64,000 bases of DNA from Halothermothrix orenii H 168 (GTDB lineage: Bacteria > Bacillota > Halanaerobiia > Halanaerobiales > Halothermotrichaceae). Below are positions 1 to 8,155 of the stretch, piece after piece; within the stretch, counting starts at the first letter, position 1; every line of letters begins with the position of its first letter. Below the pieces are notes generated by a model. That model had not been told where the DNA came from and did not search any database. It saw only the letters and a list, made by a program, of their open reading frames with translations. The stretch lies in the NCBI RefSeq assembly GCF_000020485.1, contig NC_011899.1, positions 221,501-285,500 of the forward strand, read 5' to 3'. A program made the position numbers and the translations under genes.

Positions 1-239
1 TTATTGTTATTGCCCCGGAAACTAAAAAGGCCCGCATCCGGGGGCAGAGGGATTGCTGGGATTGTATGGTCTGTGTTAAATCATGTCCCTTTGGAGCCAT
101 AGAAACCAGGTTACCCTTTCAACTGGCCGGTTTTGGAGCCAGTTTGAAACCAGAGGTAGCTAAGGATAAAATTGTCTGGAAGTTAAAGGATGCCGATGGA
201 AATACAGAAATCTTTGAAGTCTTAACAAAAAAGGTATAA
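1..239 (+). CDS. 4Fe-4S ferredoxin-like protein, C-terminal part (AprB-like)
   Basis: The 5' end lies outside the window. The visible frame (codons from base 3, TAA at 237-239) encodes 78 residues. It carries one cluster motif, C-x2-C-x2-C-x3-CP (CWDCMVCVKSCP), followed by FGAIE, as in bacterial 4Fe-4S ferredoxins. The tail after the cluster (LPFQLAGFGASLKP, IVWKLKDADGN) resembles the beta subunit of adenylylsulfate reductase and its small assimilatory relatives. A role as electron-transfer subunit of a sulfur-metabolism enzyme is therefore plausible. Only this half can be seen, so a second cluster and the partner gene are unknown. The Fe-S call is safe; the AprB-like assignment is inference. 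Confidence 0.75.
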   Translation, partial: IVIAPETKKARIRGQRDCWDCMVCVKSCPFGAIETRLPFQLAGFGASLKPEVAKDKIVWKLKDADGNTEIFEVLTKKV

Positions 240-352
240 ATTCATTGAGCAGCCAGAAACAAATTAAAATAATCATATATAACAGCATATAATAAATATT
301 AACAATTTAATAAACGACCTATATCTATAAAATACAAAGGAGGTTATTTCCC

Positions 353-1015
353 ATATATTTTATCAGTTTATTTGTCGTTTCAATTCTGCCCGGTATTTTG
401 TGGGTCTGGTATTTTTACCGCCAGGACAGATATGATCCGGAACCCCTCAGTTTAATCATCAGGGATTTTATCTGGGGGATTTTAATTGTTATTCCCATTA
501 GTATTATTGAATCACCATTCAGCCGGTTTTTAACCCCTGATACTCCCTTGCTTATTCTCTTTTTTTCCTCGATTATATTTGTGGGTCTGGTTGAAGAAGG
601 GGGGAAATCACTGGTTACCTACCGTCTCCATTACCGAAACACTGAATTTGATGAGCCTGTTGATGGTATTATTTATGGTATTACAGTAGGACTGGGGTTT
701 GCGGCAGCCGAAAATCTTTTTTATACGATTATGTTTGGCTACCAGGTTGGACTTATCAGGGCGGTGGTTACCAGTCTGGCCCATGCTTCCTTTACCGGTA
801 TATTTGGTTATTACCTTGGTCAGGCAAAAATAAAAGGGAACCAGGGGCTGATATTAAAGGGTTTTATTCTGGTAAGTATCCTCCATGGACTTTATGATTT
901 TTTTGTCATAGGTCAGATAATGGGTTTTGTAACTACCGTCCTGGTAGTGGTGGCTCTGCAAATATATCTGGCTTCTTTAATACGGTTAACAACAGAAAAC
1001 TCTCCTTTTAAATAA
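353..1015 (+). CDS. PrsW-family intramembrane protease, likely ATA start
   Basis: Multi-pass membrane protein with the PrsW signature in order: LVEEGGKS (paired Glu), AAAENLFY, LAHASFTG and LHGLYDFF, the conserved Glu and His residues placed in transmembrane helices. PrsW-type proteases do regulated intramembrane cleavage; in Bacillus the target is an anti-sigma factor, but no such substrate gene is adjacent. The only strong Shine-Dalgarno (AAAGGAGG, 336-343) is followed in frame by ATA at 353, 9 nt away, and not by ATG, GTG or TTG. Starting there gives 220 aa and restores a hydrophobic first helix (YFISLFVVSILPGILWV) typical of the family. The first standard start, TTG at 398, would remove that helix and has no ribosome site. 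Start confidence is moderate; family confidence is high. Confidence 0.82.
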   Translation: MYFISLFVVSILPGILWVWYFYRQDRYDPEPLSLIIRDFIWGILIVIPISIIESPFSRFLTPDTPLLILFFSSIIFVGLVEEGGKSLVTYRLHYRNTEFDEPVDGIIYGITVGLGFAAAENLFYTIMFGYQVGLIRAVVTSLAHASFTGIFGYYLGQAKIKGNQGLILKGFILVSILHGLYDFFVIGQIMGFVTTVLVVVALQIYLASLIRLTTENSPFK

Positions 1016-1156
1016 CCTCCACTCAGGTCAGATTCATTGTCGAAATCAATAAAAAAATATAAAGACCAGGCAGGATTTTTACCTTTTAACTTGAATATAA
1101 GAAAGGGTCTATAATTAATGGCCCTATAATATAGTTTCTGTGGAGGGATATTAAAA

Positions 1157-2545
1157 ATGGCCAGCAAAGAATATGATGTAATCATTGTAGGAGCCGGGCC
1201 AACCGGCATTTTTACTGCATTGGAGTTAATTAATAAGGAATCTGATCTTAAGGTAGTAATACTGGAAAAAGGGAATAATTTAAAAGATAGAGAATGTCCG
1301 ATGAATGTCAAAAATACTAACTGTGTTAAGTGTAAGAGTTGTTCAATAGTTTCCGGCTGGGGAGGAGCCGGGGCTTTCAGTGATGGGAAATTATCACTGT
1401 CACCGGATATCGGTGGTCATTTAGATGAATATATAGGCAAAGAGAATTTGTCTGAACTTATTAAGTATGCTGATAAACTTTATTTGAAATTTGGAGCTCC
1501 TGACCGTATTTTTGGAGTTGATAGCGATAAAGTTCAGGATATTAAGGAAAAAGCGGTTAAAGCTAACTTAAAATTTATACCCGCCAGGTTAAGGCATTTA
1601 GGCACCGGTTATAGTAAGACTGTCCTCCAGGCCATGCAGGACTTTATAGCTGAAAAAGGAGTAGATATCAGGTTCGGGGTTAATGTAAAAGAATTACTGG
1701 TGGAGGATGCGACAATAAAGGGAGTTAAAACTAAAGAAGGGGAAATTATTTATGGTGATTATGTAGTAACAGCTCCAGGTCGGGAAAATGCTGAATGGTT
1801 AACCCTGGAAGCAGAAAGGCTGGGGATTGAGACCACTATCAACCCTGTTGATATCGGCGTCAGGGTTGAGTGTCCGGCTGTAATTACCAAAGAGCTAACA
1901 GACAATATATATGAATCAAAGTTAATTTACCAGACCCCGACTTTTGATGATAAAGTCAGGACCTTCTGTATGTCACCATATGGGCAGGTGGTTAATGAAA
2001 ATAATCAGGGCCTTATCACCGTAAACGGGCATAGTCATGCTGAAATTAAAACCGAGAACACCAATTTTGCCCTTCTGGTCAGTAAAACATTTACTGAACC
2101 CTTCCATGAACCCATTACCTATGGTAAAAATATTGCTAAACTGGCCAATCTACTAGGTGGTGGGGTGTTGGTACAGAGGCTTGGTGACCTCCTCGATGGA
2201 CATCGATCAACCCCGGAAAGGATTGCCCGGGGAATCGTGGAACCAACCCTGAAGGAGGCTACACCGGGTGATTTAAGTCTGGTATTACCATACCGCCATC
2301 TTAAAGATATTATTGAAATGATTGAAGTCCTTGATAACCTGGCTCCGGGGCTGTATTCGCGGGATACCTTACTATATGGGGTAGAGGTTAAATTCTATTC
2401 TTCACGCCTTGAGGTCAATGATGAGATGGAGACCAGAATTAACAATCTGTATGCCGGTGGAGATGGTGCCGGTATTACCCGGGGTTTAATGCAGGCTTCG
2501 GTTTCAGGTATTCTTATTGCCAGGAGTATTCTTAATAAAGTATAA
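1157..2545 (+). CDS. FAD-dependent oxidoreductase, COG2509 family
   Basis: A 462-aa soluble flavoprotein. The N-terminus has the dinucleotide-binding fingerprint IIVGAGPTGIFTA (residues about 9-21). The C-terminus has the second FAD contact, AGGDGAGITRGLMQA. A Cys-rich stretch (CPMNVKNTNCVKCKSCSIV) followed by SGWGGAGAFSDGK matches the uncharacterised COG2509 group of NAD(P)/FAD proteins found in Firmicutes and Thermotogae. The four closely spaced cysteines could be redox-active or bind metal; this is inference. The start ATG is preceded by TGGAGGG at good spacing. It appears to be a single-gene unit. The substrate is unknown. Confidence 0.85.
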   Translation: MASKEYDVIIVGAGPTGIFTALELINKESDLKVVILEKGNNLKDRECPMNVKNTNCVKCKSCSIVSGWGGAGAFSDGKLSLSPDIGGHLDEYIGKENLSELIKYADKLYLKFGAPDRIFGVDSDKVQDIKEKAVKANLKFIPARLRHLGTGYSKTVLQAMQDFIAEKGVDIRFGVNVKELLVEDATIKGVKTKEGEIIYGDYVVTAPGRENAEWLTLEAERLGIETTINPVDIGVRVECPAVITKELTDNIYESKLIYQTPTFDDKVRTFCMSPYGQVVNENNQGLITVNGHSHAEIKTENTNFALLVSKTFTEPFHEPITYGKNIAKLANLLGGGVLVQRLGDLLDGHRSTPERIARGIVEPTLKEATPGDLSLVLPYRHLKDIIEMIEVLDNLAPGLYSRDTLLYGVEVKFYSSRLEVNDEMETRINNLYAGGDGAGITRGLMQASVSGILIARSILNKV

Positions 2546-2736
2546 AAGTATAATAGATAACCGGGCCGGGCTTATATGTATACGGATTTTGAGCCAGAGG
2601 CCTGGTTTTTATTTTTAACACAATTTTTTTAAGGTATTATAAGTTGATAAAAATGGATAGAGCCCGGCTAATGTTATAGCATTTGCCTTATAAATGTATA
2701 GTTAGACATGGATAGAAATGAAAGGGGAAATAACTC

Positions 2737-3411
2737 ATGTCTGGGTGCCGGGGAGTATTCAGTAACATAACATGGAAAGCAGGTCTTAACGAAATCTATC
2801 ACAGGCTTTATAAAAAATTCGGTCCCCAGCACTGGTGGCCCGCTGACTCCCGGTTTGAAGTTATTATCGGAGCAATTTTGACTCAGGCAGTTAGCTGGCA
2901 AAATGTTGAAAAGGCTATAGAAAATTTAAAAAAACATAAGGTCTTATATCCTGAAGAATTGTTACATCTGGAAGAGGAAATACTGGCGAAGATGATAAAA
3001 CCGGCCGGTTATTATAATATGAAGGCCAGAAAAATTAAAGCCTTTATTAACTTTTTGTTTGAGGACTACGGGGGAAGTCTTGATGAAATGTTTCAGGAAC
3101 CCCTTTCAAAAATCAGGGATAAACTGCTTGAGGTTTACGGCATAGGGCCTGAAACCGCTGATTCTATATTATTGTATGCTGGGGAGTTTCCTGTTTTTGT
3201 AATTGATGCTTACACAAAGCGTATTTTTAGCCGGATTGGTTATATAGAGGAAAACATAGGTTACCATACCTTGCAGAAAATGATTATGGACAACCTGCCT
3301 GCCAGAACCGGGATATACAATGAATACCATGCTCTTTTAGTGGCCCTGGGAAAAGAAATATGTAAAAAGAATAACCCCCTGTGTGAAAAATGTCCCCTTA
3401 ACAGGAAATAA
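2737..3411 (+). CDS. Endonuclease III-like DNA glycosylase (HhH-GPD)
   Basis: A 224-aa helix-hairpin-helix DNA glycosylase. The hairpin VYGIGPETADSILL (133-146) and the catalytic aspartate in VIDAYTKR (D157) are clear. Glutamate stands where endonuclease III has its lyase lysine (GPETAD rather than GRKTA). This suggests a monofunctional base-removing enzyme of the COG2231 group, which includes MagIII-type 3-methyladenine glycosylases. Three of the four Fe-S cysteines are present (C209, C216, C219 in C-x6-C-x2-C). The stop codon falls exactly where the fourth cysteine would sit. The ATG follows GAAAGGGG. It stands alone between the flavoprotein gene and a Spo0E-like gene. Confidence 0.85.
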   Translation: MSGCRGVFSNITWKAGLNEIYHRLYKKFGPQHWWPADSRFEVIIGAILTQAVSWQNVEKAIENLKKHKVLYPEELLHLEEEILAKMIKPAGYYNMKARKIKAFINFLFEDYGGSLDEMFQEPLSKIRDKLLEVYGIGPETADSILLYAGEFPVFVIDAYTKRIFSRIGYIEENIGYHTLQKMIMDNLPARTGIYNEYHALLVALGKEICKKNNPLCEKCPLNRK

Positions 3412-3561
3412 AATATATAATATTTTGACAATATAATATTTTTTTGGTTAATTATAAAATAATTTATAGAAATATATTGTATTTTTTAGTAAAATATGAT
3501 ATCATGGTTTAAAAATCACAATATATAGAAAATAAGGGGGAAATGTAGAGAGGGGTAGATT

Positions 3562-3732
3562 ATGAGTCAAATTTTTGTTACCAAGGAAAAAAAGTATGAA
3601 GAGCTTCTGGACAAGCTAAGGAACAGAGCCCGTAGATATAACCTTTGCTCAGAAGAAGTTGTAGAAATAAGTCAGGAAATTGATGAGTATGTCTTAAAAG
3701 CAATGAAGAAGTACAGTGCTCAGGTAAGCTAG
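3562..3732 (+). CDS. Spo0E-like aspartyl-phosphate phosphatase
   Basis: A 56-aa protein, MSQIFVTKEKKYEELLDKLR at its N-terminus, with the SQEID motif in VVEISQEIDEYVLKAMK. This matches the S-Q-E-L-D signature of Spo0E-family phosphatases, short two-helix hairpins that dephosphorylate the sporulation regulator Spo0A. Length fits the family (50-85 aa). The ribosome site is GAGAGGGG, about 6 nt before ATG. An imperfect hairpin with a T-run follows directly. If Spo0A exists in this organism, this protein should restrain entry to sporulation; related members also act outside sporulation. Confidence 0.8.
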   Translation: MSQIFVTKEKKYEELLDKLRNRARRYNLCSEEVVEISQEIDEYVLKAMKKYSAQVS

Positions 3733-3740
3733 TGTTGGGG

Positions 3741-3784
3741 AGAACTTGGACAGGCTTCCCGTTTTACAGGGAAGTTCTTTTTTT
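3741..3784 (+). terminator. Terminator of the Spo0E-like gene
   Basis: An imperfect hairpin begins 9 bp after the stop codon. Its inner stem is CTTCCC/GGGAAG and AGAA/TTCT extends the outside. A run of eight T follows. It isolates the small gene as a single transcript. Confidence 0.65.
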
Positions 3785-3840
3785 GTGCTGAATAGAATTC
3801 TTTATGTTTCCTATAATACTGTAAATATCATAATAATTGC

Positions 3841-3868
3841 AAAAAAGCACCCGGCAGGGGTGCTTTTT
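3841..3868. terminator. Bidirectional terminator
   Basis: The stem AAAAAGCACCC / GGGTGCTTTTT with loop GGCAG has T-runs on both strands. It lies at the 3' side of the minus-strand tRNA-Pro gene and beyond the Spo0E-like gene, so it can stop transcripts from both sides. Confidence 0.85.
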
Positions 3869-3924
3869 ACATATTTATAAAATTTTTTAGTTTTATAAAA
3901 TTTTTCAGTCGAAAACATTAAAAA

Positions 3925-3985
3925 TTAATAGTATTAAATTAATAGTATTAAAATATGTAAAATATAGTATTAAAATATGTAAAAT
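3925..3985. repeat. Nested AT-rich tandem repeats
   Basis: Two perfect tandem copies of TTAATAGTATTAAA (3925-3938, 3939-3952) overlap two perfect tandem copies of a 22-bp unit (3942-3963, 3964-3985). They lie immediately 3' of the tRNA-Pro gene in its direction of transcription. The pattern looks like replication slippage; no function is evident. Confidence 0.85.
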
Positions 3986-3991
3986 AATAAA

Positions 3992-4068
3992 TGGTCTGGC
4001 TGCTGGGATTTGAACCCAGGACCTCTGCCTCCCGAAGGCAGCGCGCTACCAAACTGCGCCACAGTCAG
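3992..4068 (-). tRNA. tRNA-Pro (anticodon CGG)
   Basis: The minus strand folds as a full cloverleaf. The acceptor arm is CTGACTG/CAGCCAG (one A-C mismatch), the D stem GCGC/GCGC, the anticodon stem CTGCC/GGCAG with loop TTCGGGA, and the T arm CTGGG-TTCAAAT-CCCAG. Discriminator A and an encoded CCA end the gene. The loop gives anticodon CGG, reading CCG proline codons. The nearest terminator downstream on its strand is at 3841-3868. Confidence 0.95.
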
Positions 4069-4161
4069 ACATGACATTAGCTAGTATTATTTTATCCTTA
4101 TATAGTATAACATGAAAATCTAATTTGGTAAAGGGGGGGATTGCTGAAAATCAAAAACTCC

Positions 4162-4190
4162 TTGACAGGGGATGTTATTTATGTTATATT
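4162..4190 (+). promoter_or_regulatory. Promoter of the histidine operon
   Basis: Consensus -35 TTGACA (4162-4167), a 17-nt spacer and -10 TATATT (4185-4190), with TG one base upstream of the -10 (extended -10). It lies 52 bp before hisZ. No T-box leader or attenuator hairpin fits in the short leader. Confidence 0.8.
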
Positions 4191-4242
4191 CTTTATTAAA
4201 CTAAAGTAATAAAATATTAAAGTATTAAAGGATGATATAAAA

Positions 4243-5499
4243 ATGACAGAGAATATTTTAAATTCACCGGGGGGAATGAGGAGTTATCTTGATTCAATAG
4301 CATTTCAACTGGAAGAGATCCAGGATAGAATAAAAGGTGTATTTAGACAGTGGGCCTATAGACCAATAATTACCCCTACTCTGGAATATTATGAGTCCCT
4401 AACTACCGGTATCGGCGAGAAATATAAAAAACAGATGTATAAGTTTATAGATTATGAAGGTAATATTTTAGCCCTGAGACCGGAGATGACGGCTCCTATT
4501 GCCAGGACGGTAGCCAACAAAATAGATGAGCTGTGCCTGCCACAACGCTTATCATACCGGGCTCCGGTTTTCAGATACGAAGAACCACAGACCGGGAAAA
4601 ACCGGGAAATATACCAGATAGGGGTTGAATTAATCGGAGAAAAGAGCCCGGGAGCTGATGCTGAAGTTATCATGCTGGCTGTTGAATCCCTTAAAAGTAG
4701 TGGTTTAACTGATTTTCAGATTGATATAGGCCATGCCGGGTTTTTAAATGGGGTTATTGAAGAATTAAAGGTCACAGATAGTCAGGGGGAACAGATTAAA
4801 CGATGGTTAAATAAAAAGGATATGGTCAGTATAAGGGATTTTACCAGTAGAGTGGAGATTAAAAATATTAATAAATTACTGGGAATAGTCCGTCTGAGAG
4901 GCAAAAAAGAGGTGCTGCAAAGGGCAAAAAGACTGATCAATAATGATAAATCAAAAAAAGCTCTAAAGGATTTAGAACTGGTCTATGAATACCTGTGCGA
5001 TTATGGAGTAGATAATTATGTTAATTTTGATCTGACCCTGATCAGGGGTTTTGAATATTATACCGGTATTGTCTTTGAAGCCTTTACCGAAAATCTTGGT
5101 TATACCATCTGTGGGGGAGGCAGGTATGATAGCTTAATATACCAGTATTGTGGAAAAGAGATTCCGGCTATTGGTTTTGCCATTGGAATTGAAAGGGTCA
5201 GGCTGGGTCTTTTGAATCAGGGTCAGGAATTGGAGACACCAGAGATTGATGTTATGGTTGTTTTTTCATATCAGGCCAGAAAACCAGCCCTTGAGGCGAT
5301 AAAAAAATACAGGAAACAGGGGTTAAATGTTCTTCAGATTGAAAAAGAAGAGGTGGATCAAGAATTTATTAAAAAACACCTGAAAACAGGGGTTAAAAAA
5401 ATTATTTCATTCTGTGAATACTCCAGTAACCAGAAAATTAAAGTTATTGATGACAGGGGAAACATCGAGCTATTGACACCCGGGGGTGATTTGCCATGA
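4243..5499 (+). CDS. hisZ: ATP phosphoribosyltransferase regulatory subunit
   Basis: A 418-aa histidyl-tRNA-synthetase paralogue without tRNA-charging function. It pairs with the short HisG to form the octameric enzyme for step one of histidine synthesis and senses histidine. Class II synthetase-like motifs are visible: RPEMTAPIART (motif 2 region), RYEEPQTGKNREIYQIGVELIG, and GFEYYTGIVFEAF with GGGRYDSL. Length matches HisZ. It is first gene of the operon and overlaps hisG by 4 bp (ATGA), consistent with coupled synthesis of the two subunits. Confidence 0.95.
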   Translation: MTENILNSPGGMRSYLDSIAFQLEEIQDRIKGVFRQWAYRPIITPTLEYYESLTTGIGEKYKKQMYKFIDYEGNILALRPEMTAPIARTVANKIDELCLPQRLSYRAPVFRYEEPQTGKNREIYQIGVELIGEKSPGADAEVIMLAVESLKSSGLTDFQIDIGHAGFLNGVIEELKVTDSQGEQIKRWLNKKDMVSIRDFTSRVEIKNINKLLGIVRLRGKKEVLQRAKRLINNDKSKKALKDLELVYEYLCDYGVDNYVNFDLTLIRGFEYYTGIVFEAFTENLGYTICGGGRYDSLIYQYCGKEIPAIGFAIGIERVRLGLLNQGQELETPEIDVMVVFSYQARKPALEAIKKYRKQGLNVLQIEKEEVDQEFIKKHLKTGVKKIISFCEYSSNQKIKVIDDRGNIELLTPGGDLP

Positions 5500-6167
5500 A
5501 ATCAGTTATTACAGCCCTTCCCAAGGGAAGATTGATGGGAGAGGTTATAGATATCCTTAAACAAAGTGGGTTTATATCCAATAATATTGATATTAATACT
5601 TTATCCAGGCAGCTGGTTTTTCATGATAAAAAAACCCGTAATTCTTTTTTGCTGGCCAAACCTAAAGATGTCCCTGTATATGTGGAACACGGGGCGGCAG
5701 ACCTGGGGATCACCGGTAAGGATGTCCTGTTAGAACATGGTCGTAATTTATATGAAATGGTTGATCTTGGGGTCGGTAAATGCAAACTGGTAGTAGCTGT
5801 TCCCGAGAGTAAAGGTTATAAAAGCCTGGCCGATATACCAGAATATAGCCGGGTTGCTACATCCTATCCTGAAATTGTTAAGAAGTTTTTTCAGGGAAAG
5901 GGTATTCAGGTAGAGGTTATAAAACTCAATGGTTCTGTAGAACTGGCTCCCCTGGTAGATCTGGCTGATGTTATTGTAGATATATCTTCTACAGGAACCA
6001 CTCTGAAAAAAAATAACCTTATACCTATGGAGACAATTGTAACCTCATCAGCCCGTTTAGTAGTTAATAATGTGAGTTATAAAATTAAACATAAGCAAAT
6101 AAGTGAGTTAATCAATAAAATCAATGAGGTGGTCAAGAGTGGAAATACTGAGATATCCAGAAAATAA
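5496..6167 (+). CDS. hisG: ATP phosphoribosyltransferase, short form
   Basis: Catalytic subunit joining ATP and PRPP, the first step of histidine synthesis. At 223 aa it is the short form lacking the C-terminal regulatory domain, which explains why hisZ is adjacent. The N-terminus ALPKGRL is family-typical. The phosphate-binding loop reads VDISSTGTTLKKN (about 159-171), and DLGITGKDVLLE is conserved. The start overlaps the end of hisZ by 4 bp. The 3' end overlaps the ribosome site of hisD. Confidence 0.96.
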   Translation: MKSVITALPKGRLMGEVIDILKQSGFISNNIDINTLSRQLVFHDKKTRNSFLLAKPKDVPVYVEHGAADLGITGKDVLLEHGRNLYEMVDLGVGKCKLVVAVPESKGYKSLADIPEYSRVATSYPEIVKKFFQGKGIQVEVIKLNGSVELAPLVDLADVIVDISSTGTTLKKNNLIPMETIVTSSARLVVNNVSYKIKHKQISELINKINEVVKSGNTEISRK

Positions 6168-7422
6168 GGACAGGATTAAAGAGATAGCAAAAAAGAGGGC
6201 TGATTTTATTGATGAAGATAAATTAAAATCAGTCCAGGAGATTGTTAACAGGGTTAAGGTAAGAGGGGATGAAGCCCTGTTTGAATATACCCGCAAATTT
6301 GACCGGGTTAACCTTAAAAAACTTAGGGTGAGTGAGAAAGAGATTGAAGAAGCCTATCAGAGTGTTGACAAGGGTTTTCTCCAAGATTTAAAACAGGCAA
6401 TAAATAATATTGGTGATTATCACCGGAAACAGTTAAAGGAAAGCTGGTTCAGCCATGATCGGAAGGGGAATATCATGGGTCAGTTAATAAATCCTGTACA
6501 GCGGGTTGGAGCCTATGTCCCCGGAGGGCGGGCCCCTTATCCTTCTTCAGTAATAATGACCGTTATTCCGGCCAGGGTGGCCGGGGTAGATGAAGTGGTA
6601 GTGGTAACTCCACCTGATAAAGAGGGTAAGGTCAACAGTTATACCCTTGTAGCTACAAGAGAGGCAGGGGCTGATGAAATATACAGGGTCGGGGGAGCCC
6701 AGGCGGTAGCTGCCCTGACCTATGGTACTGAATCTATTAAACCTGTAGAGAAAATTGTGGGACCGGGTAATATTTATGTGACTCTGGCTAAAAAGATGGT
6801 ATCAGGTATTGTTGGTATCGATATGCTGGCTGGTCCCAGCGAAATTATGATTCTGGCTGACGAAACAGCTGAGCCGGAGTATATAGCCGCTGATCTCCTG
6901 TCACAGGCAGAACATGATCCTCTGGCAGCCCCGGTGTTTGTTACCCCGGACTGGAAATTGGTTGAAGAGGTTATTTCTCACCTGGAAAACCAGATGAAAG
7001 ATCAGCCCCGCCGGGAGACTATGGCAAAATCCTGGGAAAATCAGGGATTAATAATAATTGTTGAAGATATTAAAACTGGACTGGAAATGGTAAACCTGTT
7101 TGGCCCGGAACACTTTGAGCTGATGGTTGAAGACCCTTTTAAGTACTTACCGGATATTAAAAACGCCGGTGCCATATTCCTGGGGAAATATTCACCCGAA
7201 CCCCTGGGGGACTATGTAGCCGGTCCGAATCATGTTTTGCCGACCGGAGGTACTGCCCGTTTTTCTTCACCATTAAGTGTTGATGATTTTATAAAAAAAT
7301 CTAGCCTTATCTTTTATTCCAGAGAAGGTTTTAATGAAGTAGCAGGGGGGGCTATTTCCCTGGCCCAGAAAGAGGGATTTAACGGTCATGCCAGTTCGGT
7401 TTCCATCAGATTAGGACGGTGA
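6139..7422 (+). CDS. hisD: Histidinol dehydrogenase
   Basis: Zinc enzyme that oxidises L-histidinol to histidine with two NAD+. Hallmarks are [37 protein letters not shown] (zinc-ligand Gln/His and base) and [19 protein letters not shown] prefer GTG at 6139 (427 aa, N-terminus [11 protein letters not shown]): it follows GAGGTGG at 6 nt. The longer ATG at 6124 has no ribosome site. The gene overlaps hisG by 29 bp. Full length for the family. Confidence 0.95.
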   Translation: MEILRYPENKDRIKEIAKKRADFIDEDKLKSVQEIVNRVKVRGDEALFEYTRKFDRVNLKKLRVSEKEIEEAYQSVDKGFLQDLKQAINNIGDYHRKQLKESWFSHDRKGNIMGQLINPVQRVGAYVPGGRAPYPSSVIMTVIPARVAGVDEVVVVTPPDKEGKVNSYTLVATREAGADEIYRVGGAQAVAALTYGTESIKPVEKIVGPGNIYVTLAKKMVSGIVGIDMLAGPSEIMILADETAEPEYIAADLLSQAEHDPLAAPVFVTPDWKLVEEVISHLENQMKDQPRRETMAKSWENQGLIIIVEDIKTGLEMVNLFGPEHFELMVEDPFKYLPDIKNAGAIFLGKYSPEPLGDYVAGPNHVLPTGGTARFSSPLSVDDFIKKSSLIFYSREGFNEVAGGAISLAQKEGFNGHASSVSIRLGR

Positions 7423-7559
7423 TTATCCTGATTTAACCTGAGTAAATTTTAGAACTATATTTCAGGGTTCTAATAATTTATGTTTCTGGTCGCAAAAATA
7501 GGTGACTTATCTAGGAAAATTATTTTAATGAAAACTTAAAGAAAGGCAGCTGGTTTACC

Positions 7560-8153
7560 GTGGTTGAAATAACGAGAAAAACAAAGGAGACAAAAATAAA
7601 ACTAAATCTTGACCTGGATGGACAGGGAAGGGCAAAGATTAATACAGGTATAGGTTTTTTTGATCATATGCTGGAATTGTGGGCAGTTCATGGTTTTTTT
7701 GACCTGGTGTTGTCTGTTGAGGGGGATCTGGAAGTTGATGGGCATCACACTGTGGAAGATACTGGGATTGTCCTTGGGGAAGGACTTAAAAAAGCCCTTG
7801 GTAATAAAGCTGGCCTTAAGAGGTATGGGAATGTTATTATCCCAATGGATGAGAGCCTGGTCCTGGTTTCCCTTGACTTAAGCGGTCGTCCCTATTATGA
7901 AGATGATCTTGTTTTTAACAGGACTCAGGTCGGGGGGTTTCCAGTTGAACTCCTGGAAGAATTTTTCCGGGCTCTGACCAATAATGCTGGAATTACTCTT
8001 CATATAAAAATGTTAAGGGGAAAGAATACTCACCACCTGATTGAAGCCTGCTTTAAAGGTTTTGGTCGAGCCCTGGATGTAGCATTGACCGGAGAAGAAA
8101 GGTTAAATAATACTCCCCTGTCCTCCAAAGGTTCTCTGGGGGAGGGTGGTTAA
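7560..8153 (+). CDS. hisB: Imidazoleglycerol-phosphate dehydratase
   Basis: Monofunctional 197-aa manganese enzyme of step six. The two metal-binding repeats are present: DGHHTVEDTGIVLG (around residues 61-74) and NTHHLIEACFKGFGRA (around 157-172). TGIGFFDHMLELWAVHG is also diagnostic. The GTG start has a modest upstream GAAAGG. A 137-bp gap without an ORF separates it from hisD, where many Firmicutes carry hisC. Confidence 0.95.
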   Translation: MVEITRKTKETKIKLNLDLDGQGRAKINTGIGFFDHMLELWAVHGFFDLVLSVEGDLEVDGHHTVEDTGIVLGEGLKKALGNKAGLKRYGNVIIPMDESLVLVSLDLSGRPYYEDDLVFNRTQVGGFPVELLEEFFRALTNNAGITLHIKMLRGKNTHHLIEACFKGFGRALDVALTGEERLNNTPLSSKGSLGEGG

Positions 8154-8155
8154 AA

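Noticed and set aside
1036-1044. Spo0A-box-like ATTGTCGAA before the flavoprotein gene
   Set aside because: One mismatch to a short degenerate motif; several such hits are expected by chance in 64 kb.
4081-4242. T-box or attenuator controlling the his operon
   Set aside because: The leader is only about 45 nt after the promoter, and no T-box core or terminator hairpin is present.
6124-6167. Frameshift at the hisG-hisD overlap
   Set aside because: Both proteins are full length; the overlap is a normal translational coupling with a GTG start.
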